Positions 12,801 to 27,055 of a stretch of DNA of 64,000 bases are shown here, piece after piece. Origin of the DNA: Ridgeia piscesae. Its lineage: Eukaryota > Annelida > Polychaeta > Sabellida > Siboglinidae. The stretch lies in assembly GCA_025642075.2 (NCBI GenBank), contig JAODUO010000079.1, positions 540,001 through 604,000 on the forward strand. The letters run 5' to 3'. The translations under genes were made by a program, and so were the position numbers. Each line of letters opens with the position of its first letter. Within the stretch, counting starts at the first letter, position 1. The notes beneath the pieces are model-generated. The model searched no databases. It was given only the letters and a program-made list of their open reading frames with translations, and was not told the origin of the DNA.

Positions 12801-15800
12801 AACAGGAATTTAAGTTTCGCGAAAACTGACCACGATGACTATGTCTATGTGTCCAGGAACTGGAAGTACGTCTTGCACTACAGCCTTAGTCTTAGATTTA
12901 GTCTTAGAATTAGGCCTTGTGAACTTGGGAATATATCCGGATGTTTACAAAGTACGTCAAATAAAAAATGACTTCATTATGTTAGTTAATTACCAAGATG
13001 TTATTTACTTTTTAAATGAAGGAGCCCAGTATCATGACATGATAACTCTAGACTATTCCAATATTAATAACACGGTTCAGAAATATTTATTTTTAAGTTC
13101 AATTTTTGCCATTTTTGTTAATATTTGTATTTGCATTATTAACTTATAATTATAATAATATAATAAACTTTTAATTTTGATTATGTGTAAATAATTAAAA
13201 GTACTGTTCAATCAAATTATGCTATTATGTGCGTAAGACCAATGGGAAATATAGTAACTAAATTAGTAATTAAAATAATTTGTGTTTAATAAAAATTGAA
13301 GACATCCGCAATAATTTCATTCAATTATGTAATATATATAGATATAAACTTACTTAGATAATTTGTATCTCATCCTGAAAACATAAATATGATATTATAG
13401 TATCTTCAGAATCCAAAATGGTTGAAATGTTTATTGCAGATTAATAATATAAACATTTCTATGCCCTTTGTGTTGTAACACAATAATATAGCCATACAAC
13501 ACCCATAATTGGAAGAAGTGCAAGGCAGTGCTGATTGACTGAGATAGATATCACTATTTTTAAACATTGCGGCATATCACATTTTAAACACTTGTGTACT
13601 TTGTTTAAAGATCAGTATGTGACAGGACAAACGTTTGATCCTTTTCTCAGCAAAATTTTAGAAATGTGTTAATCACATTTTGCTTTGAAAACTTATAGAT
13701 AGGTCTACCAGCTGTTTTCTTAATTTATTTAGACATCTACAACAAATGATGTTTCTCATATGTCAATGACGTGGCATGCGACAGGTAAAAACTTGCAAAA
13801 CACAAAGGACATTCAAATGCATGAATGGGAAATCAATACATGTGAGCTTTTGAGGAATGAGTTGCTCTGTGTGTGACGCACGTAACTGAGCACTGGAGTG
13901 AAGTACATGCAGGGTCACAGGCTGGAGGCATGACCTGTCCTATGTGAACTGTGGATTGGAACATGGACATCCGAGGATCAATTTGAATTTGTTTCGTAGA
14001 CATTTGAACCAGAAGACAAGATAAGGACTTAAATCTGAAATTTTAGTTTGGGAATGGAAAAACTTATGTCACGTTCCGAAACAATGCAACAGCATAGACA
14101 TGTTTGATTAGTGTCAAAGTGTGCAATTGGAGGTTTTGTTTCCTGCCAGATTACCCTTTCTGGATCATTCCCGGGGAAACAAGGAGAACATATTTGCAGG
14201 ATTTGAACGCATGATGTAGTGTTTCCCCTGGGTAAACATGGAGGGTTAGGTGGTAGAGGTGAGCGCTGAAGATAGTGAAGGTGTTAAACGGGTCTAGGGA
14301 GGTTCGGGGGCCCCCTGGAGACTTTTTAAAATGTCCTTCAAAATTACTCATTCTTAAGTATATTTTAAACTTTCTCTTGAATATTATATAGAGAGAAGAA
14401 ATTAACTGAAAATAAAAGTCAGAATATAAACACATTTATTAAGGACTACAAAACTTGGTTCTGTTTGTTCAGGCAAAGCTATCACAAATGTCGCATACTT
14501 TCTTGCTGCATCTGATTTGGTGATTGTTTGGAATGCCACCATTTTTGGCACAAACATTATTGTTTTATATTCAAACAATTTTATTAATAGCAAGTTTTCC
14601 CAATTGATTTTCGTTTTTGCAATCCAAAGCAGTGTATGTTATTACGTATCAAATAACATTAAAATTTATTTTAGCAACAATGACAATGTAAGAGGATATG
14701 TATAAAAATAGGAACGTATGAAAGTGAAGTGGTATTCTAGTGGTCACATGGCATACATATATATATACACTTTATGTACACATTTTGTAATGCCTATTCT
14801 CAAGACTCGTGCCTCCTAGGGCCAAGTACTGATAACCCGTTAGGCGTCTTTATGAGATTTGAACTTTGCAGGTCTCTTACAAACTTCTAATATAATTATG
14901 TAAAGAAATGTTTTGTAAATTTCTTCTGTGCTGTGTTGACGGAATAGGTTTATCAATTTAGCATGTCAATATCTTACGAAATTGCTATGTTTTTATTGCT
15001 AAAATGGAAAAGGGAGCGAGTGGGACAAGAAAGTCAACAAGACCAACATAGTTATTTATTGCTGGACCCATAATAATAATACAATGTGCCTGAGAATGTG
15101 TTCAGTTTTGTTTTCATTTGCTTTTGTTTTGCCCACACGTTGAATAAATGCATTTGACATTTGGGTGCCAATTGATGTTTGATGCTATAGGTATTGCATT
15201 GACCTACTGGGAATGTTGCTTTCAGATATCGGTTATTTAGACTACGCAAAGTGTCATGGGTAAACATGTGTTCATAAACACAGCGCAACATTTAATTTAT
15301 CCAAATAATAAAAAGAAAAACAGTAACAAATATTGTCAAAGTGAGTTTAATATGTCACAGGCAAAGCACAATTATATGTTGCAAAAATCCATTTCCAAAC
15401 AGGTCACCATTACATGTTTAGTATGTCAAGACTCCTCGAGCTGTCACCATTGGTGACAAAACGGGGTGTCGCAATGGCCACAAATATTATGTGATTGGAC
15501 GGCCAATACGTGATGGCGTCCAATAGCGTTAATTATAAGAGATGCTTCATAACTCGGATGTTAGCAACTTTACAAGACTAAAATACATCGCTGCTAAATG
15601 TGCGATGTTGCAGAGTGATTTTGCTGCATAATTTTGTACCGCTTGCCGACGCTGAAAGGTTGCAAAAAACAAATAAGGCATCACAAAAATAGCAATGAGG
15701 TGGCGATTTTGGCATATTTGCACCGAGATGGTGTGGGCCGTCTCACTCGTTATATACAGGGGAAACCCTGTAACATTATTGTAATAATATTTGTGTTTCT

Positions 15801-16345
15801 GCTTACTACACTGACTGGCCCTATTAAACGTGGCCATCCATAGACATTCTTGTGACATGTCAACCTGACCTGTCCTCAATAGATCTACACGTCAGAATAG
15901 GGAATTTGAATATATTATGGGTGACATCGTTGCAAGGACAAATTAACAAGAATATTCTGAAATAATCCTACAAATACAAAATGTAAACAAATGTTGCCAT
16001 TTACAATTAATAAATCCAGCATTATGACCTAACGCAAACCAACTTGCAACAATAATCTAACATAAAGACTGGTTGCATTTCACTGGCTTGTTACGCAATG
16101 ATACAGTACAACTCCCCCGTACTTGCTGCAGTGAGTTGGATTGCATCGAAGCGTGACGTGTGCAAGGCTGCATTCATTATGTGATCTATCTGGGTACAGA
16201 AAGGTCCTCACTGCTGTAGCAGTCGAGTTACCTGTGCATCACAGGTAACTAGAAGTCATAAATAATGGTCAACTGATTGTGGCCTACTGCAAATCAGATT
16301 GATCAGGTATGTCTTCACACCAGCTGAGGAATATAAAATTCATAA
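12801..16345. other. AT-rich non-coding stretch
   Basis: No supported gene, RNA or element. The open frame at 12835-13149 has low-complexity hydrophobic content and no recognisable family. Other short frames (14151-14705, 15052-15879) are not supported by any motif. Confidence 0.5.
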
Positions 16346-16459
<114 letters not shown>

Positions 16460-18137
16460 ACAGCTTTTTACTTAAACTAACTAATATGAGCACTGACATT
16501 ATCGTTGTTGGTACTAGATTGCTTTATTATTTGCTAATGAGTCTGTAACAAAAGGAGCAGAACAACTTGATGGAGATGTCAGTTAGACTAACAATGATGC
16601 TCTTGGTCCCTCTATGTGTGTGTACTACCCCGTAGTTATGTTAACAATTTGTTCCTGTTTGTTCCAGTTTTACCATTGATTGGTTTATTCATAATTGCAT
16701 TCAGTAATTTTAAGCATATGATCAATAAGTTGATGCAATTTTTTATGATTGTTTTGGTTATAAAAAACATTTGTGAAATATGTACGATAACTGAATAAAA
16801 ACAATTCTTTTTTAGTTTGTGAAAGATGCCATATGCATTAACATATTTAAGATCACTACTTCGGTGTGCAAGTTTTAAAATCTCACTTTGTTGGAAGACA
16901 CAGTGGTACATTTGTATTTATTTGATGAATGTGGGGTCATCTGATAACAGTTTTATATGGTGATTGATATGAATATGTGTGTACATAAATGTTCATCAAA
17001 TGCAATACCACAGCTATATGTTATCATTTCAGCTATACTGATGATAACACATGATGACACACACCCAGTTGCCAACCCTTCATTCATCTTTCTCTCCTGT
17101 GCTCATTGCACATGTTCTGTTGACCACAGCAGTATGTCATCTGTACATCAGAATAAACAGTCCAAATGTGTCTTCTCAATCTTCAGTCTTATTACCACCG
17201 TCTTTCCTGAGTACTCACAAAGTTCATATTATATTACATGTAATAAACCCACATTCGAAGGGTTTATTATTGTGTATGTTGTCCATGTCTAGACTTTATA
17301 CAAAGAGTGGAACACATAATATTTGTCAGTCTCTGTGTTTAGGCAAGTTTAAGATGCTGACGACTAAATTATTATATAATAATATTATATAATCATGTTG
17401 TTGAATACGTTTCTTGCAATTTGATTAGTGTTTTTACAGTAACATCTTGGCTGTGGTCTCGTCAGGTGTTTCTGAATGACTTGATCTGTTGCAGTCTCAT
17501 TGGTTGTGTCTACTGAAGACTATATTTAGTTGTTTGCATTGAGTTTCACCCACCGTTCGTGTCAGTAGCTTAACCTACCTGGGTGAGAAGTAAAAACTGC
17601 ATAATAATAATAAGTATAGAGTTTCCTATCCACAGGTGTGTTCATGGATGTGCATAAATGCGTGAACGTCATGCATGTATGTGCGTGTGCACATATGTAA
17701 ATGTGTTCGTGCATTTGTTAGGTAATGATAATGATACATGGTAACAAATCTATATGTTGTAATTTCATCCTGCTGGGCTGTGGTTCATGAATAGATTTTT
17801 CTTGTAATAATTAGGTTAGGTATCATGTTGCTTTTTAATCAATCAACGTGTGTCATTGTAATGTATTTTTGTATTAATTTAATGCAAGACCAGACATTTT
17901 GAAATCCAACTACCCGGAAATAATCAAATATTTTATATTCGCAGCACTTGGTTTTGAAACATGATGTTAAAAGTGGACTCTTCAGGAAAAGGAATGTTAT
18001 TACTGGTAAATGATTCATGTTAATCTGCACTAATTAAAAACGGCCCGAACACTGACCTGCCATTTGTGTTTATTTTCTTGTTGCTCACTGATCATACACT
18101 GCTGTCTCCACAAACCATCTCCACTGCCCTCACTCTC
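16460..18137. other. AT-rich non-coding stretch
   Basis: No supported feature. Short open frames at 16957-17392 and 17839-18030 lack recognisable domains. Confidence 0.5.
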
Positions 18138-19437
18138 ACAGCCCCTCCTAACTTCTATACACAACCCCCCTATCAGGCTAGATTCTCATTCTCCTCTCTA
18201 CCTCCACCCCTCTCTCAGCCCCTCCTAATTTCTATACACAACCCTCCTATCAGGCTAGATTCTCATTCTCCTCTCCACCTCCACCCCTCTCTCAGCCCCT
18301 CCTAATTTCTATACACGACCCTCCTATCAGGCTAGATTCTCATTCTCCTCTCCACCTCCACCCCTCTCTCAGCCCCTCCTAACTTCTATACACAACCCTC
18401 CCATCAGGCTAGATTCTCATTCTCCTCTCCACCTCCACCCCTCTCTCAGCCCCTCCTAACTTCTATACACAACCCTCCTATCAGGCTAGATTCTCATTCT
18501 CCTCTCCACCTCCACCCCTCTCTCAGCCCCTCCTAACTTCTATACACAACCCTCCCATCAGGCTAGATTCTCATTCTCCTCTCCACCTCCACACCTCTCT
18601 CAGCCCCTCCTAACTTCTATACACAACCCTCCTATCAGGCTAGATTATCATTCTCCTCTCCACCTCCACCCCTCTCTCAGCCCCTCCTAACTTCTATACA
18701 CAACCCTCCTATCAGGCTAGATTATCATTCTCCTCTCCACCTCCACCCCTCTCTCAGCCCCTCCTAACTTCTATACACAACCCTCCCATCAGGCTAGATT
18801 CTCATTCTCCTCTCCACCTCCACCCCTCTCTCAGCCCCTCCTAACTTCTATACACAACCCTCCTATCAGGCTAGATTCTCATTCTCCTCTCCACCTCCAC
18901 CCCTCTCTCAGCCCCTCCTAACTTCTATACACAACCCTCCCATCAGGCTAGATTCTCATTCTCCTCTCCACCTCCACCCCTCTCTCAGCCCCTCCTAACT
19001 TCTATACACAACCCTCCCATCAGGCTAGATTCTCATTCTCCTCTCCACCTCCACCCCTCTCTCAGCCCCTCCTAACTTCTATACACAACCCTCCTATCAG
19101 GCTAGATTCTCATTCTCCTCTCCACCTCCACCCCTCTCTCAGCCCCTCCTAACTTCTATACACAACCCTCCATCAGGCTAGATTCTCATTCTCCTCTCCA
19201 CCTCCACCCCTCTCTCAGCCCCTCCTAACTTCTATACACAACCCTCCTATCAGGCTAGATTCTCATTCTCCTCTCCACCTCCACCCCTCTTTCAGCCCCT
19301 CCTAACTTCTATACACAACCCTCCTATCAGGCTAGATTCTCATTCTCCTCTCCACCTCCACCCCTCTCTTAGCCCCTCCTAACTTCTATACACAACCCTC
19401 CCATCAGGCTAGATTATCATTCTCCTCTCTACCTCCA
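18138..19437. repeat. 77-bp minisatellite array (about 17 units), pyrimidine-rich + strand
   Basis: Tandem units of 77 bp contain CCCCTCCTAACTTCTATACA, CATCAGGCTAGATT and TCTCCTCTCCACCTCCA. Units are nearly identical, differing mainly at CCTATCAGG/CCCATCAGG, ATTCTC/ATTATC and occasional single-base deletions. The last unit degrades after 19430. Confidence 0.97.
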
Positions 19438-22097
19438 CACGTCTGTCTGGTGCATTCTGGGGCAGCTGCTCTCTCCCATCTGTCATGTGGTTTGTCCACT
19501 GTTGGCGACTCCACATAACTTCTTATATGTAGAGTTTATTGGGGGAGGAGCAGTTAGGGACACTAACACATACCGGGGGTAGTCATACAACAAGCCTTGC
19601 TTTATCTAGAACACGTCTGACATATCAGTTATATACAGCATTGTTTAGGTAAACATTTACAACATATAGATATCTCCCATGTGTATTACTAACAACACTA
19701 CCAATGACCAGTGTATAGTAGTTGACAGAATACGATTTTGTGACATAGTTCTCTTGTTTCATATATGGCTAAAGTAATACAATACTTATTCATATAAAAT
19801 AATCTTTATCACCAGTGCTCTGATAACACCGATATCATAACTTAAACCAAGAAGCTAACCCCATGATTCGTCACCAGCTTACTGCTTACCACACACCTTG
19901 ACTCGAACACGCAGACACCTCACTCCCCGACTCTCCCTTTCGACTTAAACAGAGTTTGGCTGTACATCGAGATCGTGTTTATAATACATTAACCTTGCGA
20001 GTGCCAGTGTCATGGTGACATGTCGCTCTGACCCTGGCTGGGATGACTTCACATATTGTGTTTGCGATGCAGCTGGCGAACACTCAATCTTCACTCTCAC
20101 ATTTTGGAGCCCATTGATTTTTTGGAAACGGTTGCCTGTAGTTCTTGGCTTGTTTGGGAATGCCCATTTGGGTGTGGTTAGTTATCGGCCAGTGCAAGCC
20201 AGTGGTGTGACGGGCATTATGCTGTACAAAATGTCTCTTGAAAACACACACGCGTCAGTGTATCGAAGAAGCGTGATGAAATGTTGCCAGGTAGGTTGCA
20301 AGGGGTGAATATTTATTTTACATAATTTGGTTGAATTTCTATGCATGTTTATTAACTTGTTATGAATCAACTGTGTTTAACGAAAATCACAGTACCGTGA
20401 TAAACCACATTTACTAAACCAGATGAAGTATGAGTCGTAAAAAATGAAAGACATTATTTACGTCAAAAAGATTTCAAAGACGAAGGCCATGATACAGCAA
20501 AATATATAGTCTGAAGTACAACTGGTTTCTTAAAAGGATGGAGTCTGTTCCTATGTTAATTGTTATAGCCTGCTATTAAGGCTACACTAAATATGTTGAC
20601 AGCACGCTGCTTGCCAAATTGTGTTTATTTGCGCTGTAATGCTAAACAGAACATCCATTTTTTAAATAAGCTTTCAAATTGGTATTATTGCATTAACTGC
20701 AATACCCTTTGATGTTTAATGGTGTCACATTCAGGATATCAGATTTCCCGACATTACAAACTACTAAGTTGGCTTATCTTGGGTAGAGGAGCTGCCTCCT
20801 TCCCTTTAAGAAGGAAGCACTGTCTTAGTGACCACAATGTTAGATGCGGCTCCCTGTAGTGGTCAGACTTGAATGTGTCCACTGGCTGGGTGAGAAATGT
20901 AAAAGCTAATTTATTTTCACAGTGTATTTTTAATAATAAAAAAACAATACAAATCAGCTACAATGCACATCCTAGCTGTTTACATTAACGCAGCACACTG
21001 ACTCTAATGTAGTATTAACATGGTCCATTCAAATGTGGCCACATGATGGCTGTAAGTAACCATCGTTGACTTGTGCTGCATGTTGGCAGCATTGATAATG
21101 CGATGCTGTAGGCTCAGTTGTGTCAGGCATTATGTTGTGAAAAAAGAGTGACACTGTGAGTCATTGTTGTCAACGCAATGCAAGATGTTATCGCATCACC
21201 AGGTCACTGACTCGTGCACCCCGAACATGTTGCCATGTAGCCATGCTCACCAGACTACAGATGACAGTGACATGAAGTCATCGTACTGTTGGGTATTGCT
21301 CCCATCTCTGTCAGCTCATTGTCCTGTACACATGTACTGGGTCACGCTGCGTCTGATGTCCTCCTTGGTGTGTCTACAACTACAGTGACTTCCCACAGCC
21401 TTCCATCATCCTTTCTTGTCACATCTGAAACAGAAATCAAAAGCAAGTGTTATTGCGTGATTCCTTTGTTTTACTTATAGCGATATTTAACACAATATCT
21501 ATATAATTAGATATGGATAAAATACTTACTAAATTTATGTGTTTATAACTAACTAGTAACTTACACAAGTTTTGAAAACTGGAATGTGTGATATTTGCAT
21601 ATTGCAGTTTTTAATCATATTTGTGAAATGATGCAACCTTTCTAGCTAAGTACGTGGACTTAGGTTGTGCAAAGCTACACCTGCAGTCTTCACGGGAAAA
21701 CGGGATTCAAGGACTAATGGGAGAGTCCATAGAAATGAATACCTAGAAATGTCAACAACACTAATTAAATACTTATGGATCTATTTATTATATAAACATG
21801 GTGCATTGCTTCCTGAAGTGTAACTTGAATTCTCGGAGATTCACACCCGAACTTGTTTATTTGAACTGAATATACTTGTACATGAAAATAAAAAATAAAT
21901 TATGATAGGTCAAGGAGACCCCTGTTAAGATATAAAATGTCATTGCCATGGCAACCAGCCTACTGCTAAAGTAAAATAAATAAACACGTGATTTCCAACA
22001 GATTAAGTAGTAATTATTCATCAGTATGTTTAATTTACTGTTCACATAATCTTTTGTGCTTTATTTGTCAAACTTGTAACCAGTCACATATAAGTGC
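19438..22097. other. Non-coding stretch
   Basis: No supported gene. The open frames at 20012-20308 and 21164-21388 were examined and show no recognisable domain or clear splice-site pair. Confidence 0.5.
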
Positions 22098-22301
22098 TGT
22101 TGTATATTCAGACACTAAAGTGAAACACACCCGTCGTCTGTTGTATATATATTCAGACACTAAAGTAAAACACGCGTGGTCTGTTGTATATTCAGACATT
22201 AAAGTAAAACACACGCGTGGTCTGTTGTATACTCAGACACTAAAGTAAAACACACGCGTGGTCTGTTGTATATTCAGACACTAAAGTAAAACATACGTGG
22301 T
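22098..22301. repeat. Short tandem array of about 41-bp units (about 5)
   Basis: Five units each carry TTCAGACACTAAAGTAAAAC and CACGCGTGGTCTGTTGTA. Spacing varies from about 39 to 44 bp. The first unit is diverged (CCCGTCGTC). Confidence 0.9.
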
Positions 22302-23715
22302 TCTTGGGGATAGCACTTAACTGAACTTTATTTGCATATCCATGTATCACTACTCACAGCTAGGTCACGGCTATAATGTGTATTACTACGCATGACTACT
22401 GGCATATAGTCCACAACATAGACCTACATATTTAACAAGTGCTATGTTGTCTGACTTGTTAACCTGACATTTAGACAAAAGTAATAGACCCCAAATGAGT
22501 CATTAGCATTTATTAACTAAGTATACTTGTACATTCAAGGCAACATTTTCCATTTCTGTTTAGTCTGCCTTCGTAAGTCATGGTTGATTGCACATGCTGC
22601 GAAAACAAACAATGAGTTCATCTCATTATACGTACTAGTGCAGTGGCTACTTGTCACAGTGGGTGAGCTAACTTGCCACTTTGATGCTTAATTCATGTCA
22701 CCTGGTAATGTTACATGACAACTTTTACATTACGTAAATATCCTGATGTCATGATATCATATTCTGTTGAACATTGTCACATGTAACTGGAGGACAAGCT
22801 GACCCCGCAAATAAAGTGGTTCATTGAATTGTCTGTGATGTCTTTTGTAGGTGTGTGAATGGTATAGCATTTTAGGTAGAAGTAAGTGTTGATAAATTGA
22901 GCCAACTTTACAGGAAAACGTATAATGTTATGGGGAAGTTGTGTCAGGACAGTCTGACCTGAGAACAATGTTCACTGCCTCTCATGTCTTTGTAAGCATT
23001 TCAGTAACCACAATATTTTAGTCAGAAATAAAAGTGTTGATAGATTGAGCCAGCTAACAAACCTTAAATGAATGGCTTAATGCAAAAATACAAAAAAGTT
23101 AATTTGATATCACTTACGCCTAGGGGCATAGTTATTTATTATTAAAGGACAATATGAACAGGTGTAATTTAACTTATAAATATAATCATCAAAGTACACA
23201 AAATGTCGGTCTCAGATGGTTTTCTCCAAACTTGGGCTAACGCAGGAGTTTGTAGTGATTTATGTATAGCAATTAAAGGTATTTTGTTTGTTTTTCTGCT
23301 ACCCGAAGTCACCAGGGTGATTTCTTTTGAATAGAAATTGTAATTGTTTGTTTTAATGTGGTAAACTTAGACCACATTGAGCAATAAAGAACTTGAGAGA
23401 GAAACCACTTGACCTTTGTTATACATTGCCAGAAGACTTTATAATCTGAATTTTGGTTTATCTTCTGTGGGCTAAAACCTCAAATTATTAAACACAATTG
23501 GGTATGCCTTCGACAAAAAGAATCACTAGAATACAATCTTGAGAATATTTTAATATTAATTAATACAAACATGGGACGGAGTGAGACAGTCATTGAAATG
23601 CAGAGTTACATTCACACAAAGCAGGTTAGTGTACATTAATTATTTCAGTCAGTGGTAATTATATTATTTATAAATTCTTGACAGCAAAGGTGTAGCAGTG
23701 GTTACATGTAATATT
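22302..23715. other. AT-rich non-coding stretch with two near-ERE palindromes
   Basis: No gene. GGACA-n3-TGACC occurs at about 22790-22802 and again near 22949-22961. Each is one base from the ERE core GGTCA-n3-TGACC. Confidence 0.45.
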
Positions 23716-24020
23716 ACATTTCTTAATGGTGTGGAGGGTAGACATTTTGGGACTCATTAGTATTTTGTGGTGTTAAGGAGGGTAGTGTTGGATATTTTCC
23801 CTGTCAAGGGGGTAGCGTTGTGAAATGTTCTCGATCAACAGAGGTCATGTTAGAATATAGATGAATAGTGTTAGAAATGCTTCGATTTGAAGAGGTAATG
23901 TTAGACTTTTCCCAATCAAAGGGGTAGTGTTGGAAATTTTTCTGATCAAGTGGAATAGTGTTGGAAACTTTCCTGGTAGAATAGGATAGAATAAGAATTT
24001 TCACAATGGAAGGTATAGTG
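23716..24020. repeat. Degenerate tandem repeat, about 30-35 bp period
   Basis: The phrase GTAGTGTTGGA or GTAATGTTAGA followed by a TTTTCC..TCAA..GGGG block recurs about every 30-35 bp through roughly eight units. Divergence is high, so the array is old. Confidence 0.7.
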
Positions 24021-24884
24021 TTGGATTCACTACACTTTTTCTCAGTCCTTGGGGAGCCAGGGCCCCACTGGTGCTTCACTCAATCTATCATTCATTGACT
24101 GGCAGTTACATAAATGGAAGGAATCCACTTAGTACTTGCATAAAAGTTCAGCACAGGTGCTAACATCGAATAAACGGTCAAACCATGAATATTATGTTTG
24201 GACATGACTCATTGAGCGGGTGGGACAGACAGGTCATGTAGTTGGTTATGTCACCAGTGGTGCACTACGTGACAACTCCGGTGACAACTTGCGTCAACAC
24301 AGTCACTGTTTATGTAAGCCCACACGATCTGTGCACCATTTCGTGCTTTAGACCCACTCCAGACCGGAGCTCCCTAGAAGCGTGAAGGTGCTGTGTCACT
24401 GTGTACCATGGCACTGGAATAGACCAGTGTATTCACTGGCGTCAGTCGTATTAAAAGACAAGTACATCTTGTCCATTCACCCGTGTTACTCCGGCAGGGT
24501 GAGCTCCGTTGTGTGCTCCTGGAGCGGCCATGAGGAGTGTGAGAGTGAGTGACTGAGTGAGCACGAAGGTCACAATTGGTGTCTGTTTCACTGTTTCACA
24601 GCCACAGTTAGTTATGTGAAGCAGGAGGTAATACAATAGTGTATTGTTTAGCTGTAGCGACTCACGTGCAGGTGAACTTATATTTAACTTGAATCCTGTG
24701 GTGCAGTTTCATTGTACATATCGTGGTATCACTGAAGATATATAAAGTGGGTGAAAGTGCATGTAATAGATCCCGCCTGTTGGATGTACGTGCCCCAATA
24801 AGCGTGCCTCCACCCAACCTTTTGTATTCGGCTATCTTCAATCTTTCCTGTCAGATCCATATTTGTAATACTCTTTTCTCTGGT
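24021..24884. other. Non-coding spacer
   Basis: No supported gene or element. Scattered short open frames only. Confidence 0.45.
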
Positions 24885-25305
24885 GCCGTCAAGGTCAAAG
24901 TCTGTCACACTGTTGCCACACTGATGTCAAGGTCAAAGTCTGTCACACTGTTGCCACACTGATGTCAAGGTCAAAGTCTGTCACACTGTTGCCACACTGA
25001 TGAGACTAAGGAACCATATTTGTAATACTCTTTCCTCTGGTGCCTGTCAAGGTCAAGGTCAAAGTCTGTCACACTGTTGCCACACTGATGAGACTAAGGA
25101 ACCATATTTGTAATACTCTTTCCTCTGGTGCCTGTCAAGGTCAAGGTCAAAGTCTGTCACACTGTTGCCACACTGATGTCAAGGTCAAAGTCTGTCACAC
25201 TGTTGCCACACTGATGTCAAGGTCAAAGTCTGTCACACTGTTGCCACACTGATGTCAAGGTCAAAGTCTGTCACACTGTTGCCACACTGATGAGACTAAG
25301 GAACC
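24885..25305 (+). repeat. 38-bp minisatellite with repeated TCAAGGTCA half-sites
   Basis: A 38-bp unit (GTCAAGGTCAAAGTCTGTCA followed by CACTGTTGCCACACTGAT) is tandemly repeated. Two to three longer units are inserted that contain GAGACTAAGGAACCATA and CTCTTTCCTCTGGTGCC. Each unit includes TCAAGGTCA, the extended half-site bound by monomeric nuclear receptors such as ERR and NR5A (SF-1/FTZ-F1). Two units carry overlapping copies (TCAAGGTCAAGGTCA). I count about ten occurrences between 24889 and 25270. Confidence 0.93.
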
Positions 25306-26148
25306 ATACTTTGCAGTGTTCAAAAATTACTCCCGGGTACTTTAAGAACATCTCTGACTGACTGGTGGACTGTCGAACTGAACAATGTCTGACTTCCTGT
25401 GTCAACCCATGAGCCGGTAAGAATCCTTAACATGGAATTTTGAAAAAACTAAGTTACGATTTTGCACCATACATTATGAAACAAAAATTTCAACATAGCC
25501 ATGTAAAAAGGCATATTTTTTAGTTACCGGTTAGATTGCACTGAAATAATGTTCAGTAGACGCTTCGATTGGATTTTTATGTAATCTTCGTTATTTGCTA
25601 CTAAACAGTTATTTTATGTTGTATGTCATATGTTTTAGACTTTACTAAAAAAGCTGAAACATCTCAGAGCTTCATTTTATTGACGGGATCTTTGTGAAAA
25701 TACATCATTAAATTAGTTTGTCCACATGTGAAGTGAATGTGAGAGACATGACCTGTGACAGTGAACTACCTGGTAGGTCTTAAGTCACACTTACAGGTTC
25801 AACAGTTCAACTGAGTAGCCACATATATCTGGTCTAGGTCAGGTCCCATCATTTAATGACTTGGATATATCACCTTTCATTGTCTGGTTCACTTTCCTCA
25901 GTGTAATCCAAAACTAATAAAATAAAACATTTGCTTGTGGTTATTGGCATATATTGTCTGATATGTTTAAGCTCATTTTCTCAAAACGTCACTATTTAAA
26001 ATTTGCTTCTTTTTTGCAACAAATAAACTACCAAGTACTGTTGATATTTCAGCAAGTGAGGTACCATTATAATGTAGGGAATCCGAAACATACAAAACAC
26101 CTATATATTTAACAACTCTGCCACTGCAGTAGTAGATGACACGGTGCT
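25306..26148. other. Non-coding spacer
   Basis: No supported gene or element. Confidence 0.45.
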
Positions 26149-26690
26149 GTGGTTTTAGTCACATTGTTGTGTCACTAGACGTGGCTGTGGTCTTAGTCAC
26201 ATTGTTATGTCACTAACCGTGGCTGTGGTCTTAGTCACATTGTTGTGTCACTAGCCGTTGCTGTGGTCTTAGTCACATTGTTGTGTCACTAGACGTGGCT
26301 GTGGTCTTAGTCACATTGTTGTGTCACTAACGTGGCTGTGGTCTTAGTCACATTGTTGTGTCACTAGACGTGCTGTGGTCTTAGTGACATTGTTGTGTCA
26401 CTAGACGTGGCTGTGGTCTTAGTGACATTGTTGTGTCACTAGAGGGCTGTGGTCTTAGTGACATTGTTGTGTCACTAGACGTGGCTGTGGTCTTAGTGAC
26501 ATTGTTGTGTCACTAGACGTGGCTGTGGTCTTAGTGACATTGTTGTGTCACTAGACGTGGCTGTGGTCTTAGTGACATTGTTGTGTCACTAGCCGTGGCT
26601 GTGGTCTTAGTGACATTGTTGTGTCAACTAGACGTGGCTGTGGTCTTAGTGACATTGTTGTGTCACTAGACGTGTCTTGTGGTCTTAGTA
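26149..26690. repeat. 39-bp minisatellite array (about 14 units)
   Basis: Units of 39 bp contain GTGGCTGTGGTCTTAGTCAC and ATTGTTGTGTCACTAGAC. The first five or so units read TTAGTCAC and later units read TTAGTGAC. The later form creates a GTGACA...TGTCAC inverted repeat within each unit. Small indels occur. Confidence 0.95.
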
Positions 26691-26697
26691 TGACACG

Positions 26698-27055
26698 TTG
26701 TTAGTCCAATCCTCAGGGCTGCTCAAAGGGCATTACACTTTACTCCCAGGCAGACCTGTTCAATCAGACACCATCTAGACTTCTCTGGGAAGGATGCAGG
26801 CATGCAGCAGTTAATACATGAAGACTGTTCTGACACAAATATCCACCACTGTCTATGACCAGGTACTCAGTCATACAGTTGAGTGAACTGGAGCAATGTA
26901 GAATGGAAACATTTGCCCATGGTTACACAATACACATGGTAGTACAGGATTTGAACATGGGTTCTCTACAGTGCTCAGTAATGTTCTTTTGACTGGCCAG
27001 GTTTGTATACTGTGATTACAGAGCTGAGGTTGTTGCAACGGATACCCCACATCCA
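26698..27055 (-). mobile_element. tRNA-related SINE-like repeat, copy A
   Basis: Shares blocks with 31795-32000 and 50645-50945: CAGGGCTGCTCAAAG, TTTACACTTTACTCCC, AATATCCACCACTGTCT, CCAGGTACTCA, GTGAACTGGAGCAATGTAGA. Near the right end, GGATTTGAAC is the reverse complement of a Pol III B-box-like GTTCAAATCC, so the element reads on the minus strand with its tRNA-like head on the right. It is diverged and non-coding. Confidence 0.7.
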
